Assembly: GCF_007655255.1 (NCBI RefSeq)
Contig: NZ_VMYE01000020.1
Coordinates: 1 to 62,426 of the forward strand
Origin: Extensimonas perlucida
GTDB lineage: Bacteria > Pseudomonadota > Gammaproteobacteria > Burkholderiales > Burkholderiaceae_C
Direction of reading: 5' to 3'
DNA length: 62,426 nucleotides
This document shows, piece after piece, positions 45,830 through 55,619 of this stretch. The notes below the pieces were generated by a model. That model searched no databases and was not told where the DNA came from. It was given only the letters and a program-made list of their open reading frames with translations. The position numbers were made by a program, and so were the translations under genes. Each line of letters opens with the position of its first letter. The stretch's first letter is position 1.

Positions 45830-48043
45830 TCAGACCCGCGCCGAGGCGATCTCGGCCAGCGGCAGTGCGGGCTCGAAGGTCTTGATGCCTGCGGAAATCA
45901 GGTCGGGTGAGATGTCGAGCGCCCAGGCTGCGCCGATCGCGGCGAGCAGCGCCTCGGTGTCGGGCACCACGGCGTTGCGGCCGAAACACAGCTCGGCGAG
46001 CGTGCCTAGCACCTGTTCATGGCTGCCCGTGGCCAGCACCACATGCCCCTGGCGCAGCAGCACGGCGCGGCCATGGTCGTGCGCGCGGTGCTGCACGATC
46101 ACCTCGAGCGTCGGGTCTTGCGCGTACAGCACCACGCTGCCATCGCACAAGGGCGCCAGGCCCGCCACGAGCGGATCGGCGGCGTGCAGCACGGCCGCGC
46201 CCTCGGGCAGCACCACATCGACCTGCGTGCGCAGCACCTTGACCATTTGCTCGCGCTCCTGGATGTCGTATTCGGGCAGGTCTTGCGCGCCTTCCATGTC
46301 GGTGACCACGCCGACCTGGCAGCGGTCATAGGCGAGGCCGTCGCGCAGGATCGCGCGCGCGTCGCTCTCGATCACGGCGGCCTGCACCATCTTGTTCACG
46401 AGCAGGCGGTGCGCGGCCTCCCAATGGGCGCTGTCGGCGGCATCGACGCGGCGGCGATCCAGAAACAAGCCGGCGCGGCAGGCCAGCCCGGTGTGGCGGC
46501 CGCTCAAGTGCAGAAGCCAGGCGACGAGGCGTGCGATCAGCGCGGTGTTGCGGCTGCCTGCCACACCCACGACCGGGATACGGCCTGCCGGCGCGTGCGC
46601 GTCGTCCGAGGGGAACAGGTGTTCGACGATGGCCTGCCCGACGGGCTGCGGCGCGCCCACGGCGGGCTTGAGGTGCATGAGCAGGCCCGGCCCGGCGTTG
46701 ACCTCGACGATCGCGCCGCCTTGCTCACGCAGCGGCCGTGCGATGTCTTGCGCCACGAGGTCAATGCCTGCGATGTCCAGCCCCACCACTTTGGCCGCCA
46801 GGGCTGCGGTATAGGCGACTTCGGGGTGCACTTCGTCGGTGCAGTCCACGGCCACGTTGCCATTGCGCTGCACCACGACCTGCCGGCCCGCGGCGGGCAC
46901 GGCGTCGGCGTCCAGGCCCTGGCGCTGCAGTTCGAGCTGCACGGCGCGGTTGCTGCGTACGTCGATGAGTTCGAGCGGGTATTCTTCCTCGTAGCCGCGG
47001 CGCGGGTCGGAGTTGAGTTGCGTGTCTATCAGCTCGGCAACCGTCGAGGTTCCGTTGCCGGTGATGCAGACCACTTCGCCGCGTGCGGCTGCAACCACCT
47101 TGGAGCCAACGACCAGCAAGCGGTGTTCGCTCCCAGGAATGTAGCGCTCGACCATCACTTCACTGCCTTCTGGTTGGGCCACATGGAACGCGGCTTCGAT
47201 GCTCTCGCGCTCGTGCAGATCGAGCGTTACGCCACGTCCGTGGTTGCCGTCCGAGGGCTTGACGACCACGGGCAGACCAATGTCCTGCGCTGCCTCCCAG
47301 GCTTCCTCAGGGCTGTGCACGACCCGGCCCTCGGGGATGGGCACGCCGCAGGACTGCAGCAGGCTTTTCGTGAGGTCTTTGTGGCAGGCGATGCCTTCGG
47401 CAATGGCGCTCGTGAACTCGCTCTCGGCCGTCCAGATGCGCCGCTGGCGCGCGCCGTAGCCGAGTTGCACGAGGTTGCCGTCATTGAGGCGGATGTGCGG
47501 GATGCCGCGCTCGGTCGCCGCGGTGACGATGCACGCCGTGCTCGGGCCCAGGTAGCGTTCATCGACTTCGGTGCGCACGCGCGCTACGGCGGCGGCCACG
47601 TCGAAGGGCTGGTCGTTGATCGCGGCCATGAGCAAGCGGTGCCCCTGCACGAGCGCCATGCGCGCCACCTGCTCGTCGCGCGCACGAAACACCATGCGAT
47701 AGACCCCGTGCTGCGAGGTGCTGCGCGTCTGGCCGAATCCCGTGGGCATGCCGGCGAGGTTGAGCAGTTCGATTACCACGTGCTCGAGGATGTGGCCACA
47801 CCACGTGCCCTCTTGCAGCCGCTGCAAAAAGCCCCCGCGCTCGCCCACGCCGCAGTGGTGTTCGCGCAAGGCCGGCAGCCACGCAGTCAGGCGTTCCGTC
47901 AGACCGGGCAGGCGGTTCGAGGGATAGTCCTCGAGCGCTCCCAAGTCCAGCCATACTTCGAGTGCCGGGCGATACGTCCAAATGTTCGGGCCGCGCAGGT
48001 ATTGGATGCGCAGCAGGCGGATGTCGTCGAAGGTCTGGGCCAT
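45830..48043 (-). CDS. Shorter cyanophycin synthetase paralogue with degenerate P-loop
   Basis: The 737-residue paralogue (CphA-prime) has the same N-terminal domain (LLRIQYLRGPNIWTYRPALE) and a complete ATP-grasp part (VVVKPSDGNHGRGVTLD, VMVERYIPG, IVEVNAGPGLLMH). At the Mur-like P-loop position, about residues 490-500, it reads GVAGSRNTALIARL in place of GTNGKTT. The lysine that binds ATP phosphates is absent. The protein then ends about where CphA residue 720 would be, so the C-terminal Mur subdomain is missing. It may use only one ATP site. The ATG at 48043 is preferred to one 30 bp upstream. Confidence 0.9.
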   Translation of the reverse strand: MAQTFDDIRLLRIQYLRGPNIWTYRPALEVWLDLGALEDYPSNRLPGLTERLTAWLPALREHHCGVGERGGFLQRLQEGTWCGHILEHVVIELLNLAGMPTGFGQTRSTSQHGVYRMVFRARDEQVARMALVQGHRLLMAAINDQPFDVAAAVARVRTEVDERYLGPSTACIVTAATERGIPHIRLNDGNLVQLGYGARQRRIWTAESEFTSAIAEGIACHKDLTKSLLQSCGVPIPEGRVVHSPEEAWEAAQDIGLPVVVKPSDGNHGRGVTLDLHERESIEAAFHVAQPEGSEVMVERYIPGSEHRLLVVGSKVVAAARGEVVCITGNGTSTVAELIDTQLNSDPRRGYEEEYPLELIDVRSNRAVQLELQRQGLDADAVPAAGRQVVVQRNGNVAVDCTDEVHPEVAYTAALAAKVVGLDIAGIDLVAQDIARPLREQGGAIVEVNAGPGLLMHLKPAVGAPQPVGQAIVEHLFPSDDAHAPAGRIPVVGVAGSRNTALIARLVAWLLHLSGRHTGLACRAGLFLDRRRVDAADSAHWEAAHRLLVNKMVQAAVIESDARAILRDGLAYDRCQVGVVTDMEGAQDLPEYDIQEREQMVKVLRTQVDVVLPEGAAVLHAADPLVAGLAPLCDGSVVLYAQDPTLEVIVQHRAHDHGRAVLLRQGHVVLATGSHEQVLGTLAELCFGRNAVVPDTEALLAAIGAAWALDISPDLISAGIKTFEPALPLAEIASARV

Positions 48044-48211
48044 AAGGTGGTGGAATGGGTCGAAAAAAGGCAAGAGATCGGCGTGGCAGTGGGTAGCCGT
48101 TTGCGGCTGCTATTGTGAGGCCCATGGGAACCCAAGCAGCCCGGCGCGAAATGGCGCGAAATAGCGGCTCTGGCCGGCTGGGGTACGTGGCGGGGGATAA
48201 TCCTCGCCAGA

Positions 48212-50521
48212 TTGGGCTCTTCATATATCACCCTGCTCGTGGATACCTCTGATGTCATTTCCGGCGCTGCCGGGGCGGCGCTGCGCGCCGAACTCGCTTC
48301 CGATGAGAACGTGCTGGCCGTGTTACAGGTTGACCTGAGCGTCGACCTGCATTTCACCGAGGGCTGGCTCGTGCTCACGAACCGGCGTTTGCTTGATGGC
48401 AGCAACGGCTCTGACGTCTGGCGTTCTTGGCCGCTGATGCCGGGCTGGAGCTTACGGATTTTCGACCATGCGGGCGTAGGTACCTTGGAGCTGCATTCGG
48501 CGCAGGCGCGTGTCGCGCTATGGCGCTTCACCCAGTCCAAGCACGGGCAGGCGCTACGCTTGCTGCAGCGCTTCGAGCAGCAGACGGCAGGTGGCCCCGC
48601 GCACGAAATATCTGAGGCACCCGTATGCCCCGTCTGCCATACGCCACTGCCGCCCGACAGCGAAGAATGCCCGGCCTGCGCCCGCGCCCAGCCGCCGCAG
48701 ACCTCTACCTGGGTGCTGCTGCGCCTGTGGCGGTTTGCGCGGCCCTATCAGGGCAAGCTCATTGCGGGGTTTTTGCTCACACTGGCCTCGACGGCGGCCA
48801 CGCTGGTGCCGCCGTACTTGACGATTCCGCTGATGGACGACATCCTGATTCCGTTCCAAAACGGCCAGGCGATCGACCCTTCGCTGGTGTTGCTGTACCT
48901 GGGCGGCTTGTTGCTGGCGGCGGTGTTCGCCTGGGGGCTGAGTTGGGCGCGCACCTACATCCTCGCACTGGTGTCCGAGCGCATAGGCGCCGACTTGCGC
49001 ACCACGACGTACGAGCACCTGCTGCGCCTGTCGCTCGATTATTTCGGCGGCAAGCGCACGGGCGATCTGATGGCGCGCATAGGCTCTGAGACGGATCGCA
49101 TCAACGTATTTTTGTCGCTCCATGCGCTCGACTTCGTCACCGACGTGCTCATGATCGTCATGACCGCGGCGATCCTGTTTTCGATCAACCCGTGGCTTGC
49201 GCTCGTCACGCTGGTGCCGCTGCCCTTCATCGGCTGGCTGATCCACAACGTGCGCGACCGTCTGCGCACCGGCTTCGAGAAAATCGACCGCGTCTGGTCT
49301 GAAGTGACCAACGTGCTCGCCGACACCATTCCCGGCATCCGCGTGGTCAAAGCGTTTGCCCAGGAGCAACGCGAGGCGCAGCGCTTTCGCGAGGCCAACC
49401 TGCACAACCTGGAAGTCAACGACAAGCTCAACAAGACCTGGGCCTTGTTCTCGCCCACGGTGTCCTTGCTCACCGAGGTCGGTTTGCTGGTGGTCTGGGC
49501 CTTTGGTATCTGGCTCGTGGCGCGCCACCAGATCACGGTCGGCGTGCTCACGGCCTTCATCGCCTACATCGGGCGCTTTTATGGCCGGCTCGACTCGATG
49601 AGCCGCATCGTCTCGGTCACGCAAAAGGCGGCCGCGGGCGCCAAGCGCATCTTCGACATCCTCGACCACGTGAGCAACGTGCCCGACCCGGCCCAGCCCG
49701 TGCCGCTGCCGCAGGTGCGAGGTGCGATCAGCCTGCGCAACGTGGGTTTTCGCTACGGCAGCCGCACGGTGATCCGCGGCCTGAACCTGGACATTCGCCC
49801 CGGCGAGATGATCGGTCTTGTGGGCCACAGCGGTTCGGGCAAGAGCACGCTGGTCAACCTGATCTGCCGTTTTTACGACGTGAGTGAAGGCAGCATCCAG
49901 GTCGATGGGGTGGACATCCGCCGTTTCGCTGTGGCCGAATACCGGCGCCACATCGGGCTGGTGCTGCAGGAACCCTTCCTCTTCTTCGGCACCATTGCCG
50001 AGAACATCGCCTACGGCAAGCCCGACGCCACGCGCGAGGAGATCGTCGCTGCGGCGCGCGCTGCGCATGCGCACGAATTCATCCTGCGCTTGCCGCATGG
50101 CTACGATTCGCTCGTCGGCGAGCGCGGTCAGGGCCTGTCGGGCGGCGAACGCCAGCGCATCAGCATCGCGCGTGCGCTGCTCATCGATCCGCGCATCCTG
50201 ATCCTCGACGAGGCGACTTCGGCCGTCGATACCGAAACGGAAAAAGAAATCCAGAAGGCGCTCGACAACCTGGTGCAAGGGCGCACGACGATCGCCATCG
50301 CGCACCGCCTCTCGACGCTGCGCAAGGCCGACCGCCTGGTCGTGATGGATCGCGGCGAGATCGTCGAGGTGGGGCCGCACGACGAGCTCATGGCGCGCCA
50401 GGGCGCGTATTGGCGGCTGTACCAGGCGCAGGTGCGCCGTGCCGAAGAAGATGCCGAGGCCGCTGGTGTGGTGATCGAAAGCAGCGTGCTGCATTCGGCG
50501 CATCCGGCAGGCCAGGCTTGA
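48212..50521 (+). CDS. Cyanophycin-associated ABC exporter with PH-like and zinc-ribbon N-terminus
   Basis: The protein of up to 769 residues has an unusual front. A PH-like region occupies about residues 20-115 (TEGWLVLTNRRLL). A zinc ribbon follows at about 138-158 (CPVCHTPLPPDSEECPAC). Then come a six-helix ABC exporter membrane domain (RPYQGKLIAGFLLTLAS onward) and an ATPase domain with VGHSGSGKSTLVNL, LSGGERQRISIARAL and LILDEATSAVDTE. It is divergent from cphA-prime and precedes a DUF1854 gene, a context I know from other cyanophycin loci in Burkholderiales. Substrate and role are unknown. The start is uncertain: TTG at 48212 or GTG at 48239. Confidence 0.85.
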   Translation: MGSSYITLLVDTSDVISGAAGAALRAELASDENVLAVLQVDLSVDLHFTEGWLVLTNRRLLDGSNGSDVWRSWPLMPGWSLRIFDHAGVGTLELHSAQARVALWRFTQSKHGQALRLLQRFEQQTAGGPAHEISEAPVCPVCHTPLPPDSEECPACARAQPPQTSTWVLLRLWRFARPYQGKLIAGFLLTLASTAATLVPPYLTIPLMDDILIPFQNGQAIDPSLVLLYLGGLLLAAVFAWGLSWARTYILALVSERIGADLRTTTYEHLLRLSLDYFGGKRTGDLMARIGSETDRINVFLSLHALDFVTDVLMIVMTAAILFSINPWLALVTLVPLPFIGWLIHNVRDRLRTGFEKIDRVWSEVTNVLADTIPGIRVVKAFAQEQREAQRFREANLHNLEVNDKLNKTWALFSPTVSLLTEVGLLVVWAFGIWLVARHQITVGVLTAFIAYIGRFYGRLDSMSRIVSVTQKAAAGAKRIFDILDHVSNVPDPAQPVPLPQVRGAISLRNVGFRYGSRTVIRGLNLDIRPGEMIGLVGHSGSGKSTLVNLICRFYDVSEGSIQVDGVDIRRFAVAEYRRHIGLVLQEPFLFFGTIAENIAYGKPDATREEIVAAARAAHAHEFILRLPHGYDSLVGERGQGLSGGERQRISIARALLIDPRILILDEATSAVDTETEKEIQKALDNLVQGRTTIAIAHRLSTLRKADRLVVMDRGEIVEVGPHDELMARQGAYWRLYQAQVRRAEEDAEAAGVVIESSVLHSAHPAGQA

Positions 50522-50539
50522 CTGCGAAGGAATGGGTGC

Positions 50540-51043
50540 ATGAATACAAAGACTTCTCCCGCCCATGCCCCGGCTGGCATGGAGGCCATGTTGCAGCGCG
50601 ATGCGCACGGACGCTTGGTGCTGACCCTGCCCGATGGCAGCGTGCACACAGACGTCACGCCCGTGCGCGCCTTTCCCATCGCCGCGCCACAGGAAGGACT
50701 GGCGCTGCTGGGCCCGGATGGGCATGAGGTCGTGTGGGTGGAATGCCTTGATCAGCTGAGCGCCGCGGATCGGCAGCTCGTTGAAGAAGAACTCGCCGTG
50801 CGCGAGTTCACTCCGGCGATAGAAAAAATCCTCTCCGTCTCGAGCTTCTCCACGCCCAGCACCTGGCAGGTGCAAACGGATCGCGGCCCGGCGCAGTTCG
50901 TGCTCAAGGGTGAGGAGGACATCCGTCGCCTGGGTAGCCGCACGCGCTTGCTGGTCTCCTCGAGCGATGGCTTGCAGTTCAAGGTGCCAGACGCCACCGC
51001 CCTCGACCGCCCGTCGCGGCGCTTGCTCGAGCGCTTCCTTTGA
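50540..51043 (+). CDS. DUF1854 protein of the cyanophycin locus
   Basis: The 167-residue soluble protein has the DUF1854 pattern, with VTPVRAFPIAAPQEGLALLG and GHEVVWVECLDQL, then a second half with FSTPSTWQVQTDRG and DIRRLG. It lies 18 bp after the ABC exporter and both are divergent from the cyanophycin synthetases. The family is regularly found beside this exporter. No biochemical function is known to me. Confidence 0.82.
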   Translation: MNTKTSPAHAPAGMEAMLQRDAHGRLVLTLPDGSVHTDVTPVRAFPIAAPQEGLALLGPDGHEVVWVECLDQLSAADRQLVEEELAVREFTPAIEKILSVSSFSTPSTWQVQTDRGPAQFVLKGEEDIRRLGSRTRLLVSSSDGLQFKVPDATALDRPSRRLLERFL

Positions 51044-51050
51044 TGCGGCC

Positions 51051-51959
51051 ATGGCGGAGATCGGGCGCCCTCCCACCATAGACCCGGTTGCGGCGGCGCG
51101 CTGGCACGCCGCCGCACCTGCGTACCCACCCTGGTTGCACGAAGAGGTGGCTCGGCGCATGCAGGAGCGCCTGCAATGGATACGCCTGGCGCCCAAGGTT
51201 TGGTGCCATTGGGAGCCGGTGCGCGGTGGTCTGCAGGCCCATGCACTGATCAGCCAGCGCTATCCGCAGGCCGAATGTGTGGTCGTGGAAACTGTGCCGC
51301 GCCATGCAGCCGTGGCGCGCGGGGCGTTGCGTCAGCCCTGGTGGCGCCCGACGCGCTGGCGCGCCCCGAAAGCCCGTTTTGCGCTGCCAGCGCCTGGCAG
51401 CGTGCAGATGCTCTGGTCCAACATGGCGCTGCACATGACAGCCGATCCGCAAGCCTTGTTCGTGCAATGGCAGCAGGCGCTGGCCGTGGACGGTTATGTG
51501 ATGTTTTCTTGTCTTGGGCCGGACACCCTGCGCGAATTGCGCGCGCTCTACGCTGAGCTCGGTTGGCCACCGCCCAGCCACGCCTTTACCGACATGCACG
51601 ACTGGGGCGACATGCTGATCGCCGCGGGCTTTGCCGAGCCGGTCATGGACATGGAGCGCCTCACGCTCACCTTTGCGACGCCCGAGCGGCTGTTGCAAGA
51701 GCTCGCCGAGCTGGGCCGCAACCTGCATCCGCAGCGTTTCGCGGCCATGCGTGGGCGCCACTGGCGTGCGCACCTGCACCGGACGCTCGCGGATCGGCTC
51801 GCTGACCCGCGCCATGGCGGACAACTCGCGTTGACCTTCGAGATCATCTACGGCCACGCGCTCAAGCCCGCGCCGCGCGTGCGCGTTACAGAGCAAAGCA
51901 GCGTGTCTTTGGCAGACATGCGCACTTTGCTGCGAGCAGGCCACCCAGCAAGATCCTGA
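51051..51959 (+). CDS. BioC-like methyltransferase
   Basis: The 302-residue protein resembles malonyl-ACP O-methyltransferase BioC. It has MLWSNMALHMTADPQALFVQ and FSCLGPDTLRELRALYAELG, both typical of that group, then FTDMHDWGDMLIAAGFAEPV. The N-terminal AdoMet glycine loop is not obvious: the usual D-x-G-x-G block is replaced by APKVWCHWEPVRGGL. A function in biotin synthesis is likely by similarity but the cofactor site looks unusual. The ATG at 51051 lies 7 bp after the DUF1854 stop. Confidence 0.68.
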   Translation: MAEIGRPPTIDPVAAARWHAAAPAYPPWLHEEVARRMQERLQWIRLAPKVWCHWEPVRGGLQAHALISQRYPQAECVVVETVPRHAAVARGALRQPWWRPTRWRAPKARFALPAPGSVQMLWSNMALHMTADPQALFVQWQQALAVDGYVMFSCLGPDTLRELRALYAELGWPPPSHAFTDMHDWGDMLIAAGFAEPVMDMERLTLTFATPERLLQELAELGRNLHPQRFAAMRGRHWRAHLHRTLADRLADPRHGGQLALTFEIIYGHALKPAPRVRVTEQSSVSLADMRTLLRAGHPARS

Positions 51960-52098
51960 GTAAATTTCTTGTCAATGATCTAAAGCAAGGCGCGCTACAA
52001 TCTCCGGCGAACGATTGTTTGGTTTCAGATCGTGTCTGCTCAGAAGACAGTCTGCGTCCATTGCATGGACGGAGCCGCTGGCGCAGAGCGAAGTGGGT

Positions 52099-52581
52099 AT
52101 GCAGGTAGGCCGCATGGTTTTTCGTTTCGCCACCGTGACGGGGCAGCGTGTGGACTGGCGCCTTGCGCGCAATTGCTCTTTCACGCCCGCGCAACTCGCC
52201 GGCATGTACCTGTCCTTGTGCGCGTTGTCGCTGGCGATCGCCGTCTTTTTCTGGATGCACGGCGCATTGCTGGTGCTGCCGTTCACGGGGGTGGAGATCG
52301 TCGCTTTGGGGATCGCATTCCTCGTGTACGGCCGCCATGCGGCAGACGGCGAGCGGATTTCGCTCGAGGGCACACGACTTGTCGTGGAACGCGAAACTGC
52401 AGGCAGGCTCGAGCGCTCGGAGTTCGACCGCCAGTGGGTGCGTGTCGAACCCAAAACCGGCGATCGTTCGCTGATCACCTTGTCTGCGCAGGGGCGGGTG
52501 GTGCAGGTCGGACGCTTTGTGCGCCCTGAATTGCGTGCTGCACTGGCATCGGAAATACGTATGGCTTTGCGCGCGGCCTGA
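52099..52581 (+). CDS. DUF2244 membrane protein
   Basis: The 160-residue protein has two hydrophobic helices near the middle (LSLCALSLAIAVFFWMHG, EIVALGIAFLVYG) and a basic C-terminal part (FDRQWVRVEPKTGDRSLI). This is the DUF2244 pattern. The gene commonly precedes coxB in Burkholderiales, so it may help oxidase assembly, but no activity is proven. The ATG at 52099 is the first after a lower-GC gap of 139 bp. Confidence 0.82.
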   Translation: MQVGRMVFRFATVTGQRVDWRLARNCSFTPAQLAGMYLSLCALSLAIAVFFWMHGALLVLPFTGVEIVALGIAFLVYGRHAADGERISLEGTRLVVERETAGRLERSEFDRQWVRVEPKTGDRSLITLSAQGRVVQVGRFVRPELRAALASEIRMALRAA

Positions 52582-52642
52582 GACAGAAGGCGGCGCGCGG
52601 GCTGTAGCGAAGGGTTGGTTTTCAATCGGGACAAAGAAGCAA

Positions 52643-53821
52643 ATGGAAAATATCAAGAGCATTCCCAACAGATTGGCGCGTATTTCGCTCGCTGCCGGTG
52701 CGTGGGTCGGTGGGGCGGCCTACGCCGTGCAAAGCCTGCCTGGCGGCCCAGGGGTGCGTCAGTTGAATCTGGCGGCGCCCGCGACCAAAATCGCCGAGGA
52801 GCAGCATTTTCTGCACTGGATGATGCTCATCATCTGCACGGTGATCTTCATTGGTGTGTTTTCCGTGATGTTTTACTCCATCTGGAAGCACCGCAAGTCC
52901 CGCGGCGCCCAGCCCGCCAACTTTCATGAATCGGTGGCTGTGGAGGTTGCCTGGACGATCGTGCCCTTCATCATCGTGATCTTGATCGCCCTGCCGGCCA
53001 CCAAGGCGATCGTGGCGCAAAAAGACACCACCAATGCCGACTTGACCGTCAAGGTCACGGGCTACCAATGGAAGTGGGGCTACGATTACCTCAATGGCGA
53101 GGGCGAGGGCTTGGGCTTCATCTCTACGCTGGACAGTAGCCAGCGCGCCATGTCCGACAGCGGCGACGTGAGCCAGGCGCCTGCAGACTACCTGTTGCGC
53201 GTGGACAACCCGCTGGTCGTTCCGGTGGGCAAAAAAGTGCGCATCATCACCACGGCCAATGACGTGATCCACTCGTTTGCGGTGCCAGCATTCGGAATCA
53301 AGCAGGATGCCATTCCTGGTTTCGTGCGCGACACCTGGTTCCGCGCCGAAACGGTCGGCGATTACTATGGCCAATGCTCCGAACTCTGCGGCAAGGAGCA
53401 CGCCTATATGCCCATCCACGTGAAAGTGGTGTCGGCGCAGGACTACACCAACTGGGTGGGCGTGCAAAAGAAAACCGCCGCCGCCAAGCTCGACGACCCG
53501 GCCAAGGTCTGGACGCTAGCCGAAATCCTGCAGCGTGGCGAAAAGGTCTATGCGGCCAACTGCGCCGCCTGCCACCAGGCCAACGGCAAGGGTGCGGGGC
53601 CGATCAAGCCGCTCGACGGAGCTGCCATCGTGCTCGACGAAGACCATGCGAAGCAAGTCCAGCTCTTGCTCCAAGGGCGCCAGGCTCTGGGCATGCCTGC
53701 ATGGTCGCAGCTCAGCGACACCGACATCGCAGCCGTCGTCACCTACACCAAAAACACCTGGTCCAACAAAACCGGTCAGCTGGTACAGCCCGCCGAAGTG
53801 GTGGCCCAGCGTGGCAAATGA
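52643..53821 (+). CDS. coxB: Cytochrome c oxidase subunit II with fused cytochrome c
   Basis: The 392-residue subunit takes electrons from cytochrome c into the oxidase. A signal or first helix is followed by a helix pair (MMLIICTVIFIGVFSVMFYS, IVPFIIVILIALPATKA). The CuA site is CSELCGKEHAYM at about residues 245-256. A C-terminal class I cytochrome c domain follows, with CAACH at about 307-311 and Met in QALGMPAW. The fused heme domain makes this a caa3-like subunit II. The ATG at 52643 gives MENIKSIPNR. Confidence 0.95.
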   Translation: MENIKSIPNRLARISLAAGAWVGGAAYAVQSLPGGPGVRQLNLAAPATKIAEEQHFLHWMMLIICTVIFIGVFSVMFYSIWKHRKSRGAQPANFHESVAVEVAWTIVPFIIVILIALPATKAIVAQKDTTNADLTVKVTGYQWKWGYDYLNGEGEGLGFISTLDSSQRAMSDSGDVSQAPADYLLRVDNPLVVPVGKKVRIITTANDVIHSFAVPAFGIKQDAIPGFVRDTWFRAETVGDYYGQCSELCGKEHAYMPIHVKVVSAQDYTNWVGVQKKTAAAKLDDPAKVWTLAEILQRGEKVYAANCAACHQANGKGAGPIKPLDGAAIVLDEDHAKQVQLLLQGRQALGMPAWSQLSDTDIAAVVTYTKNTWSNKTGQLVQPAEVVAQRGK

Positions 53822-53851
53822 TCATCGTCTTTTTGCAGTGAGGAATCCAAA

Positions 53852-55474
53852 ATGAGCGCAGTTCTCGACCACCATGGGCATGCAGCCGATCATGCCCACG
53901 ACAGCCATGCGCCGAGCGGCTGGAGGCGCTGGGTCTTTGCCACCAACCACAAAGACATTGGTACCCTGTACCTGCTGTTCTCGTTCACCATGCTGATGGT
54001 GGGCGGGGTGCTGGCCTTGTTGATCCGCGCGGAACTGTTTCAGCCCGGTCTGCAATTGGTCAACCCCGAGCTTTTCAACCAGCTCACGACCATGCATGGC
54101 CTGATCATGGTGTTCGGCGCGATCATGCCGGCCTTCGTCGGCTTTGCGAACTGGATGATCCCGTTGCAGATCGGCGCGTCCGACATGGCATTTGCGCGCA
54201 TGAACAACTTCAGCTTCTGGCTCATGATCCCGGCGGCGATCATGCTGGTGGCGTCGTTTTTCATGCCGGGCGGCGCGCCGGCCGCGGGCTGGACGCTCTA
54301 TGCGCCGCTTACGTTGCAAATGGGGCCGTCTATGGATGCGGGCATTTTCGCCATGCATATCCTCGGTGCGAGCTCGATCATGGGTTCGATCAACATCATC
54401 GTGACCATCCTCAACATGCGCGCGCCTGGCATGACGCTCATGAAGATGCCGATGTTCGCCTGGACTTGGCTCATCACCGCGTATTTGCTGATTGCCGTGA
54501 TGCCCGTGCTGGCAGGTGCCATCACCATGACGCTCACGGATCGCCACTTCGGCACCAGCTTTTTCAATCCTGCCGGCGGTGGTGACCCGGTCATGTACCA
54601 GCACATTTTCTGGTTCTTCGGCCACCCCGAGGTCTACATCATGATCTTGCCGGCCTTCGGCATCATCAGCCAGGTGGTGCCGGCGTTTGCGCGCAAGAAG
54701 CTGTTCGGCTATGCGTCGATGGTGTACGCCACGTCCTCGATCGCGATTCTGTCGTTCATCGTGTGGGCGCACCACATGTTCGCTACCGGCATGCCGGTGA
54801 CGGGGCAGCTGTTCTTCATGTACGCGACCATGCTGATCGCCGTACCCACGGCCGTGAAGATATTCAACTGGATCGCCACCATGTGGCGCGGCTCCATGAC
54901 CTTTGAAACCCCCATGCTGTTTGCGGTGGGCTTCATCTTCGTGTTCACCATGGGTGGCTTTACGGGCCTGTTCCTGGCCATGGCGCCACTCGACATCCAA
55001 CTGCAGGACACCTACTACGTGGTGGCCCATTTTCACTATGTGCTCGTGGCAGGGTCGCTGTTTTCGATGTTTGCGGCGTTCTATTACTGGGCTCCCAAGT
55101 GGACGGGTGTGATGTACAACGAAACGCGCGGCAAGGTCCATTTCTGGTGGTCGCTGATTTCGTTCAACGTCACCTTCTTCCCCATGCACTTCCTGGGGCT
55201 GGCCGGCATGCCGCGCCGCTATGCTGACTACCCGATGCAGTTCGCCGACTTCAACGTGGTGGCATCCATTGGCGGTTTTGCCTTCGGCTTGGCGCAGGTG
55301 TATTTCTTCTTTTTCGTCGTGTTGCCCATGATGCGTGGCCATGGTGCCAAGGCGCCGCAAAAGCCCTGGGAAGCTGCCGAAGGCCTCGAGTGGGAAGTGC
55401 CATCGCCCGCGCCTTTCCACACCTTCGAGACGCCGCCCAAGCTCGACGCCACGGCAACCCGCGTGATCGGCTGA
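53852..55474 (+). CDS. coxA: Cytochrome c oxidase subunit I
   Basis: The 540-residue catalytic subunit has twelve membrane helices. Heme and copper ligands are visible in [32 protein letters not shown] (CuB histidine and the cross-linked tyrosine), [12 protein letters not shown] and [13 protein letters not shown] His-rich N-terminal tail ([14 protein letters not shown]) precedes the first helix. It lies 30 bp after coxB. Confidence 0.97.
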   Translation: MSAVLDHHGHAADHAHDSHAPSGWRRWVFATNHKDIGTLYLLFSFTMLMVGGVLALLIRAELFQPGLQLVNPELFNQLTTMHGLIMVFGAIMPAFVGFANWMIPLQIGASDMAFARMNNFSFWLMIPAAIMLVASFFMPGGAPAAGWTLYAPLTLQMGPSMDAGIFAMHILGASSIMGSINIIVTILNMRAPGMTLMKMPMFAWTWLITAYLLIAVMPVLAGAITMTLTDRHFGTSFFNPAGGGDPVMYQHIFWFFGHPEVYIMILPAFGIISQVVPAFARKKLFGYASMVYATSSIAILSFIVWAHHMFATGMPVTGQLFFMYATMLIAVPTAVKIFNWIATMWRGSMTFETPMLFAVGFIFVFTMGGFTGLFLAMAPLDIQLQDTYYVVAHFHYVLVAGSLFSMFAAFYYWAPKWTGVMYNETRGKVHFWWSLISFNVTFFPMHFLGLAGMPRRYADYPMQFADFNVVASIGGFAFGLAQVYFFFFVVLPMMRGHGAKAPQKPWEAAEGLEWEVPSPAPFHTFETPPKLDATATRVIG

Positions 55475-55484
55475 AAGCACACTC

Positions 55485-55595
55485 ATGAGCCCTGAGAAAA
55501 GAAAGAGCAATCTGCGCATGGCCTTGATTCTGGTCTCGGTGGCGCTGGCTTTTTTCCTCGGCTTTGTGGCCAAGATCGCTTGGCTTTCGCATTGA
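55485..55595 (+). CDS. Cytochrome oxidase small assembly protein
   Basis: This 36-residue gene lies 10 bp after coxA and 24 bp before ctaG. It starts MSPEKRKSNLRMALILVSVA and is one membrane helix with a basic N-terminus, ending KIAWLSH. A tiny one-helix protein at this position is common in betaproteobacterial cox clusters. Confidence 0.8.
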   Translation: MSPEKRKSNLRMALILVSVALAFFLGFVAKIAWLSH

Positions 55596-55619
55596 ATCTC
55601 GCATTGCCCGGGTATTGCC

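Noticed and set aside
51969-52001. Possible promoter (TTGTCA and TACAAT) upstream of the oxidase cluster
   Set aside because: The spacer would be 21 bp, too long for a normal sigma-70 promoter, and no better -35 box is present.
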